From Ligustrum vulgare (taxonomy: Eukaryota; Streptophyta; Magnoliopsida; Lamiales; Oleaceae), in NCBI GenBank assembly GCA_963555705.1, contig OY743174.1:26973608-27037607 (forward strand): a stretch of 64,000 nucleotides of DNA, written 5' to 3'. Within the stretch, counting starts at the first letter, position 1, and every line of letters starts with the position of its first letter. A model generated the notes under the pieces. The model had not been told where the DNA came from, did not search any database, and saw nothing but the letters and a program-made list of their open reading frames with translations. Of the stretch, positions 56,184 to 64,000 are shown one piece after another. Position numbers and translations under genes: made by a program.

Positions 56184-57379
56184 TAGCGAAAAATCTGAAA
56201 AGAATTCAAAGGGTAATTGGAGCAAAAGGTCCCTAACTTTGGACATTCTTGTGCAATTCATCCCAACGTTTGATATTTTGGTATTTTCACCCTTACCATC
56301 ACATTTCTTTGCCGAAAACGTCCCTACCATATGATTTCATCCAAAAAACCATTAGGTGACTCAAAAATTACATATTGATCACTTTAATGAAGGATACAAA
56401 TGTTATTCTGTATTATTACATTTTAAATTATTATTAATATAAAAAGAAAGGGGAGAGAAAAAATAAAATAGAAACAATAAAAGATAGAGCATCTTGTAGT
56501 TAGTATATGAGATTTTATTAATCTCTTATGCATCTTGTAATTATGTTATCTTTAAACTTTTCTTTCGTATTTTCAATCGAACTTCTGGTTCGTATTTTTA
56601 ATCTCGAGGATATAGATAACATAATATGATGCATTTGTATGATTTTAAGCTACTAATCTTCTCTCTAATGTTGAGAAAATTGTCGAATCAAATTGACAAT
56701 CATTTTTTTGGCGTTGTAAAATATCATTCATTTGGGATATATGTTCAAACAATGCATTTTTTCTCAACATTATTTATTTTCCATTAGGTACATTGTGGTG
56801 GATCAATTGCACTATAAAAAAATTAGATGAAAAAAGTAGGCTCTAACTATCAGTCAATTATAATAGAGAGAACTATTATGTTGACATGATAAATAATATA
56901 ATTCCCTAAACAAAAAAATGGAAAATGTTTTGTTCTCAATTAAATTAATTGGAGGCGTTTAACAAGTAATAATGTTAAACCATTTATCAACATCTCAACT
57001 AACACTTATTAAAATGTTGAGATTCATGTTAATTAGCATTATCAAGACACATTCTTGATTGTAATTTGAAAATTATGCTCATAATTTAAAATTTGAACAA
57101 TAATTCAGCAAACTTCAGGTTGAGAACACCATGCAATATTCATCTAGTATATGTATCAAATCTATTAGATATAAATAATATTTAGATGATCAACGTCGAG
57201 GATGAAGGAGCCCCATTTATCACCCTAATTAATTTTCAGAAATATAGAAAATTTAATCCCTATTTTAACTAGTGATGGTTAATAAGAAAGATTTCATGAA
57301 AGAAAACAAACATCATATAGGATTGAATTGAAGAATGTTATGGTTCTTCATTGAGTATCCATATCAATTTCGAAACATG
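56184..57379. other. AT-rich non-coding region
   Basis: No coding frame, RNA gene or clear repeat is visible. The first isolated copies of the ATATTTTTCTGAAATATTG-type hairpin appear near its right end. Confidence 0.5.
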
Positions 57380-58623
57380 TGCTACTTCGAAAGAACATTT
57401 TATTGCTCAATCAATATTAATATGTCAATATTTTTCTGAAATATTGAAATTGTAATATCATACTTTTTAAGAGTAGTTGATATTATTTTATAATTGTTAT
57501 TCTTCTTTGAGAGCAACAACATATTAAAATTGAATATTCAATGTGAAATAAGATTTTGTTTCTTCAAGAGCAAAAACGAAATATTCTTCTGGAATGTTTT
57601 ATTAAATAACTCAAATGAGATATTTCTAATGATGCAATATTCTGCTAGAATATCGATTTAGATCAATATTTTTCTAGAATGTTGATTTAGATTGTTTTTT
57701 TTTTTTTTAGAATAGTGATACAACTGGAATATTGTACTATATTATTGAATGTGAAGTATACATTCAAACAAATATTTATTATAAGTTGGTATAATAAAAA
57801 AGATATGATTATATCGAATAACTATACCGCTTTCTATGGAAATTCAAAGTTAATAGAATACTAACCTTTACTTTGAGCAGAAAAAGAAAATATGTTATTC
57901 ATAAACAAGTAACATAATAAATTGAAATATTTATCATAAAATAAAGTTTTTAATCTTCAGGAGTAATAACAAAATATTTTTTCGGAATATGAAATTAATA
58001 ACATATCTCATAATATTGGGCTCTTCAAGAGAAAATTATATTCCGTTATAATATTTAATATGAGGTAAAATTATGATTCTTCAGGAATCATCACAACAAT
58101 ATATTATCTACATCATAATAATCTTCTGGATTATTAATAAATTCAAAAATTCTAATTTTTTCGAGAACAAGAATGCAATATTTATCTCATGAGTAATAAA
58201 ATAATATTCTTCTAGAATATTGAAATATAGCAATAACGCAATATTCTTCTAGAATATTGATTCGAAGTTTATTCCATTATAAAAATAATTAATATATATT
58301 GTGCTAGTTAGGAGCAAAAAATGAATTATTATTCTGGAATAATTATATTTCTAAAATTGTGATTCTTTAAGAATAATAAGTCAATATTCTTCTGCAATAT
58401 TGATGAATTATGATCTCCAGGATCAAACAGTATTCTTCTGAACTATTGAAATTAACGATTCGTTCTACCTTTCGAACTAACAATATTTGTGCTCTACACG
58501 AGAGACAATAAAATATTCTTCTAGAATATTTATCTAACGTGGGTTGTGTTTCTTTGAGAACACCAACACCATATTCGTTTAAAATATACTTTAAATTATA
58601 CTTCTTCAGGTGCATTAAGTCAA

Positions 58624-59165
58624 TATTCTTCTAGAATATTGAAATTGTAATACACTGCTCTTAATGAGCAAGTGATATTTGTATAGAATATCAATAATGT
58701 TGTCCTACTTCGTGAGTAACAATATGATACATTATCAACTCAAAATTTATGAATGAACATCTACAAATATTTAATCAGCTTAAATAATATTAATTATCTA
58801 TAAACATGATATGAATTTATACATAAAAATTAATTACCAAACATATATCAGGAAAAAGAATCTCCATATATAGAAGTTAACAAAATTGACTAAATATTCT
58901 TCTAGAATATTGAAATTGTAATATACTGCTCTTAACGAGCAAGTGATATTTGTATAGAATATCAATAATGTTGTCCTACTTCGTGAGTAACAATATGATA
59001 CATTATCAACTTAAAATTTATGAATGAACATCTACAAATATTTAATCAGCTTAAATAATATTAATTATCTATAAACATGATATGAATTCATATATAAAAA
59101 TTAATTATCAAACATACATCAGGAAAATGAATCTTCATATATAGAAGTTAACAAAATTGACTAAA
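58624..59165. repeat. 271-bp tandem duplication
   Basis: Unit 1 (58624-58894) and unit 2 (58895-59165) both start ATTCTTCTAGAATATTGAAA (within a base or two of the given start) and end AAAATTGACTAAAT. There are only a few differences across 271 bp, so it is recent relative to the surrounding repeats. Confidence 0.93.
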
Positions 59166-59970
59166 TCTTTTATTGGCTAAACCTTTTACCAATATGTAAA
59201 AAATATTAAACATGCACGTGAATTCCATATATAAAAATTAGAGGTATAAGTGGTAGAATCAAAAGGCATAAATCTAAATAATTTATGTGGCAATTCAAAA
59301 TAAGTTAGTGATTGCTAACGATAGGATTGAAAGAGCAAAAGCAAACTTAACGGTACAACAAATATAATTGATATAGGCAAAAAGAGCAATGACAAATTTT
59401 CAGTACCTTTTAGAATGAAAATTAATGTGCTAGAACAAGATATACCTTCTTCCGCTAACGAACTTATATAGATTCTTCAAAATAATAAATCAATATTCTT
59501 CTGAAATATTGAAAATTATAATTTATGCTCTTCATGAGCAAATAATATTCTCCTGAAATATTAATTATAATGTTGTGCCACTTTAGGAACAACAATATAA
59601 TGAATTATCAATTTAAATCAATAATAACAATAATACTTGTAATTGATAGATCTATAATTAATATTTTTCTGAAATATTAATGTATATTGTTTTGCTACTT
59701 ATAGGAGCAACAACACAATGAATCAATAACATCAATAAATTTGTAATTGACAAATTTATGATTAATATTCTTCTAGAATATTAATATATTTTTGTTATTT
59801 CAAGAGCAACAACGTAATATAATAATAAAGAAATATGCCCACAAAATCTTTTACATCCTCCCGACTGGAATCTAAACCACTGAGGCTGTATAAATGTTCA
59901 ATGATACTGATAGATTATCTCCTCCAATAATGAGAAACTATTTTCAATATGAAAACTGAGGTGCTTCTAT

Positions 59971-60165
59971 GGCTCTGTTCGGCTGAATTAATATGGAATT
60001 GAAATTATTTTGTTGATTTATTTGTATTTTCTAGTTAAGATGTGAGGTTAAAAATTGGAGAGAGAAAATGTGGATGGTTAAAAAGTGGTATGAAAAATTG
60101 TGAAAATTAAATTTTTTGTCTTTTTTATCTTCTTGCAAATTAAAAGGTAGCAGCCGAACGGTGCC
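59971..60165. mobile_element. MITE, about 195 bp, nested in the hairpin region
   Basis: Ends GGCTCTGTTCGGCTG and CAGCCGAACGGTGCC are inverted repeats with two mismatches. The target duplication is not clear. Confidence 0.75.
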
Positions 60166-60218
60166 TAACTAATATTTTGATATGTGAGATTTTGAGAAAT
60201 TTTCTTCTAACTCATTTT

Positions 60219-60246
60219 GATAGAGACTCATACTGATAACGTGTTA
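60219..60246 (-). promoter_or_regulatory. Copia-type primer-binding site, minus strand
   Basis: On the minus strand this reads TATAACACGTTATCAGTATG then AGTCTC. The ACACGTTATCAGCACGAGnCTC string is one I recall directly after many plant copia LTRs, where an internal tRNA fragment is the primer. It places an LTR to the right and the element body to the left. Confidence 0.6.
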
Positions 60247-60630
60247 TAAACTAGAGAGAAAAGAGAGAAAGAAATAAAGATGTCAATAAACTTGTGTATT
60301 TTATTATGAATCAGAGCCCGATATATATGGGAGAATAGGGATATACAAAGTAATAATGTCTAGGGTTATAGAAGTACAACTATCATTCACCAATACAAGA
60401 TAATATTTACAAAACTTTTTTCCTATTTTATATTTATGTTTTCTATCTTTTTATAGAATTTCTCTTTCTTCTCTTGTAAGCATAGGTATGTGGTGTATAT
60501 AAATCGAATAATTTAATTTCTTTATTTATTTTTGAGCTACTTTGTTAATAGAATATTCTTTTAATTTTATGAATTATAAATTTATAGTAATACTAATAAT
60601 TGTTCCTTTTATTGAGGTGTTGATTTTACA
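60247..60630 (-). mobile_element. Candidate LTR of the minus-strand copia element
   Basis: The sequence right of the PBS contains, on the minus strand, a TATA-like CATATATATCGGGCTCTG and a U5-like pyrimidine-rich stretch ending at the PBS. The outer end is guessed from TTGATTTTACA near 60630. No second LTR was found, so the element cannot be confirmed as complete. Confidence 0.35.
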
Positions 60631-60677
60631 TCATTTCTAATCTTATCATTCCATAGTGATGTGATCCTTCTATATAA

Positions 60678-61041
60678 CTAGTGAGACGCACTTGTAAGGC
60701 ACGTGCATCATTTTAATAGTGTATTTAATAGCGTAGTATAAAATTCGATTCAATATTTTTAAAGATGAGAAATTGAATGACATATAATAAGAAACTTGTA
60801 TTTTAAATCAAAGTCAAATATACTAGATATACATACATGTTAAAATCAGAGTGTTAAATAAAATAAATAAATACGAAAAAATCAAAATAACCAATTAGGA
60901 AAAAAGAAAAAGAAGGGTTCAAATGGCTCAAATGGCTTATACGATTTAAACAGCCCCAATACGGCTTAGACGGCTGACATTTCAATTAGCTTAATTGACT
61001 TATGAATAGTGTTTTGAAACAACTCTTTTAATATATAGTGA
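60678..61041 (-). mobile_element. Short non-autonomous Helitron-like element
   Basis: Read on the minus strand: A|TCACTATATATTAAAAGAG at 61041, ending with a hairpin region GCACGTGCCTTACAAGTGCG, then TCTCA and CTAG|T at 60678. It has the expected TC start, CTAG end and A/T insertion site. Length is 364 bp, non-coding. Confidence 0.6.
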
Positions 61042-62825
61042 TGTATCAAGTATGGATACATCTAAATATAATCCTATAACACTAACTAGTCTTTTAAAAT
61101 CGAATAAAAATTGTTGTATATACTTCATGTTACTTATACTTAATTTTTTTTATTTCCTTTAAAACTTTGATTTGTTTACAATGGTTCTCTACTAGGGTCA
61201 GATCCAATAATTATTTATTTAATAGAGCTGGAAAAATTTATAGGATTTTCTCCTCCGCCCATTCTTAGTCTAATTTCTTCTGGTTTAAGTCTTTTGGCTG
61301 TAACATATATGTCTAATGTTGTCTTTCATAAATAATTTCAAAGTAAGCCCACATTTCTTCTACAATCATCTGTATATGTACACTATTATATACTCTAATT
61401 ACAATTTTATTTTATTTTTTTCATTTCGTTATTGTATTGGGTTTGTCTTGAGATTTACAATTATTTATTTCTAAAATTACTTTCCCATCATTTGCTATTG
61501 GTAAACTACATCGTTCTTCTACTTGTCATTTTCCTAATTTTTTATATTTTTTTATCTTCCCAATCATATAATCTTGAAGGGAGAAATGGTACTTCCCACA
61601 ATATCGTATTCTTTATTCATTGGTCCCCCCCCCCCCCCCCCCCCAAAATTCTTGATCTATTTCTAATTTATTAGTTTCACTGCATTCTTCCATCTTAATT
61701 TCTACATCCTTTTGGTCGTCTTCTAATCTATATCTATATATTATTAATGTCAACTGAGATTTTATCAATTTTGACTGGATTCTCAATTTTAAACAGAATC
61801 TACCGTGCGAATAGAATATTAATTTTCGTCAAAACAGTAAACATTATAATCAAGTTTTCCTAGCCCATTTTCTATGGGGTAATTATATTGACACCACTAT
61901 TTTTGTTAATTACACCACATTTTTCATATTTACGAAATTAGTCACAAATAAATTTACTTAAATAACCATCAATTATATTAGTTTCTCTTCTTTTTTATTC
62001 TTGTGTACACCACAAATCTTAAGAATCCTAACTTATATATGTATTATTTATTTGAAGAAATCCTTGTTGGACACCATAAGTTGGTTCTGAAATGAAGTAG
62101 AATCCATGTTCTCATCGTCAAAACCAAGTGCAACCAATATCCTTTTTCATGCTGCTTCCTCCTTTTCTAACCAAATGCCGAGAAGTAAACATGTAGCCGT
62201 CATTTCCCCATTTTCACTTGCTTTTTAATTCTAATCAGTCAAACAATATTGTAAAACCTAAAATGTGTCATAATTAGATGAGAGACTTCACAGATAATAG
62301 AGAATGATAGTAATGCTCTTTAATGTTCAGGGGGAAAAATAATAATAAACCTACATAGAAATTAAGATAACATGAAGGATTTTGTACCCGGGGGGGGGGG
62401 GGGGGGGGGGGGGAGAGCACATACTAGAAAGTACCTAATGATAATGTTTAAATAGATGAAAATGGAAGAAGATGACTGTGGTGTATCATAACCATCCTTG
62501 TAGACAGAGAGGAAGACAAAAAAAGATGATTGTGGTGTACCATATTTTATTTTCATTTTATTTAGTGGAGGTTATTTTTGTAAAAAGAATGTGGCACAAT
62601 TATAAAATTCACGTTTTAATAAATCTTTATATTCTTATCTTTATTTTTATTTTTATCTTTATATTATTATTATTATTATTATTATAAGTAGAAGTCATGT
62701 GAGAATCATTAAATGCATTTTTCCATCCAAAATGCACTTTTTAATAGCTAAATAAATTTTTGTAGGAAAAATTATTATTTATTACATATTTCGTAATGAT
62801 TGTAATAAATGTATTATGCGCAAAT
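61042..62825. other. AT-rich non-coding region with homopolymers
   Basis: It holds C20 (61625-61644), G24 (62390-62413) and a (TTA)n tract (62662-62685). Short frames through these are low complexity. No gene is recognised. Confidence 0.6.
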
Positions 62826-62881
62826 GTGTTACATTGGAAATGAAAAAATTAGATTAATATATTTGTACATAAATAAATGTG

Positions 62882-62915
<34 letters not shown>

Positions 62916-63890
62916 TATGTAGGAAATGAAAAAATTGGATTAATATATTTGAACATAATAAATGTGATATCTATGTAAATGTGTTATACAGGAAATGAAA
63001 AAGTGTATTAATATATTTGAACATAAATAAATGTCATATCTATGTAAATGTGTTGCATTGAAAATGAAAATTTTGGATTAGTATATTTAAAAATAAATAA
63101 ATACATGCTATATAAATTTGTTAAGTTAGAAATGAAAATTTTGAATTAATATTTTTTGAAAATAAATAAATAAAATCATTGAAATTTTACTTTCTAATAT
63201 GTCAATAAATGAGTAAATTCTTCAATAAGCATATTACAAAATAATTAATTATTTGCTATCAACTTTTTACCACTAATAATAAATTGGTCAGAAATTTAAT
63301 CATTTCATCATTTTGACAAAATTTGGTATGTTTAGAAAACGAGGAAAAATAAAATAAAATAATTATTAGATTTCGAATAAAATATATGTAAGCAATATAT
63401 TAAAAATAAAGTTAATTAAAAATTATAACATATTAAAAGGAAAATAGGTAATAAGGTGGGCAAGTTTTCAGAGAAAAAATTAAATAAAATTTAATATAAA
63501 AAATTTAATTATGTGCCAAACTTTGCGTGACACAATAAACTCAGTGTACATGTAGCATTTTTTATTTTAATTAGTTTTGTCTTTTTCAAAGTTTCAAATT
63601 TAATAACATGTGTTATGTAGGAAATGAAATATATTTGAAAATAAATAAATGTCATACCTATGTAAATTTGTTACATTGAAAATGAAAATTTTGGATTAGT
63701 ATATTTTAAAATGAATAAATATATGCTATATAAATTTGTTACGTTAGAAATGAAAATTTTGAATTAATATATTTTGAAAATAAATAAATAAAATCATTGA
63801 AATTTTACTTCATAATATGTCAATAAATGAGTATACTTTTCAATACGCATGTTACAAAAATAATTAATTATTTTCGATCAACTTTTTAAC
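62826..63890. repeat. About 66-bp AT-rich tandem array, in two blocks
   Basis: Units contain TGTTAYRTAGGAAATGAAAA, then TTNGATTARTATATTTGAA.ATAAATAAATGT. Block 1 runs from about 62826 to 63170 and includes a (GT)n tract (62890-62915). Block 2 runs from about 63606 to 63790. Each block is followed by the same non-repeated tail (AAATCATTGAAATTTTACTT, TATGTCAATAAATGAGTA), so a segment of about 280 bp has been copied as a whole. Confidence 0.85.
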
Positions 63891-64000
63891 CACACATATT
63901 TTCTCTCTCCAATTATCAGTCACTACTTTTTACCTTAAAATCATAAATAAACAAGTTTATAAACCAAACATTGTTACCAAATGGAGGCTTAATCATTTCA
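63891..64000. mobile_element. Partial MITE-like sequence at the window edge
   Basis: The end CATTGTTACCAAATGGAGGC followed by TTA resembles the GCCT...TTTGGTAA MITE termini at 32168 and 52438. The matching left end is not clear. Confidence 0.4.

Larger units (their letters stand above)
57380..60218 (-). repeat. Degenerate hairpin-repeat region, likely leader of a minus-strand copia element
   Basis: At least fifteen copies or variants of AATATTCTTCTAGAATATT, a 19-nt near-palindrome (8-bp arms, 3-nt loop), occur from 57430 to 59780. Many alternate with a second small hairpin of the GCTCTTNNNGAGCAA type and an ACAATATAATGAATTAT block. The region ends at a minus-strand copia-type PBS (60219-60246), so it lies where that element's untranslated leader would be. 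No gag or pol is found. Confidence 0.65.

Noticed and set aside
57380..59830. Functional heat-shock promoter array
   Set aside because: TTCnnGAA cores are present, but they sit within a palindrome that is AT-rich overall, and half the units have lost the core. Kept only as a testable finding.
61432..62556. Frames with poly-Pro stretches
   Set aside because: The Pro runs are translations of the C20 and G24 homopolymers, and the remaining residues are random AT-rich sequence.
1..64000. A novel defence or biosynthetic gene system
   Set aside because: No cluster of intact genes exists. Apart from one response regulator, the coding signals are transposon proteins or broken host exons.

Overview
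This window is nuclear DNA from a flowering plant, most likely a eudicot. It is AT-rich, has GT-AG introns, and is packed with Ty1/copia and Ty3/gypsy LTR retrotransposons, CACTA, PIF/Harbinger and Mutator DNA transposons, Helitron-like elements, MITEs and microsatellites. Only one gene looks intact: a two-exon type-A (cytokinin-type) response regulator on the minus strand at 30088-30660. Almost every other long reading frame is a transposon relic or low-complexity DNA.

Layout. 1-4.2 kb: Helitron-like sequence with a 532-bp tandem duplication and nested MITEs. 4.7-12 kb: old gypsy elements on the minus strand (a chromovirus gag/protease/RT and a Tat/Athila-type integrase tail), split by two plus-strand LTRs. 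12.7-13.7 kb: 5' end of a second copia family (LTR end, initiator-Met PBS, gag). 13.7-20.5 kb: a minus-strand, apparently non-coding LTR element with long LTRs and two tandem arrays inside. 20.5-28.6 kb: degenerate copia element A, with a 2.2-kb solo LTR in its 3' region. 29-32 kb: a MITE and the response regulator. 32.4-36.6 kb: a PIF/Harbinger transposase gene split by a complete CACTA element (3-bp target duplication), which itself carries pieces of a host gene for plastid dihydrolipoyl dehydrogenase. 36.6-40.4 kb: degenerate repeats, a LINE ORF1 relic and a 3 x 244-bp array containing a Mutator SWIM-finger fragment. 40.5-53.2 kb: scattered exons of a sphingoid long-chain-base kinase (LCBK1-like), interrupted by copia element B (43958-52178, perfect 5-bp target duplication), whose gag is in turn split by a solo gypsy LTR with its own target duplication. 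53.3-64 kb: palindromic arrays, a hairpin-rich leader of a minus-strand copia element, MITEs, a short Helitron and AT-rich tandem repeats.

The insertions can be ordered. Harbinger preceded CACTA. The LCBK-like gene preceded copia B, which preceded the solo LTR at 45758. Copia A preceded the solo LTR at 25558. The most informative items are the gene-capturing CACTA, the broken LCBK1-like gene, the two copia elements that share R-U5 and coding sequence but not U3, and the two palindrome-rich arrays near 54 kb and 57-60 kb. I found no sign of a bacterial-type system, virus, rRNA or tRNA gene. All family assignments come from reading motifs by eye; no database search was run.
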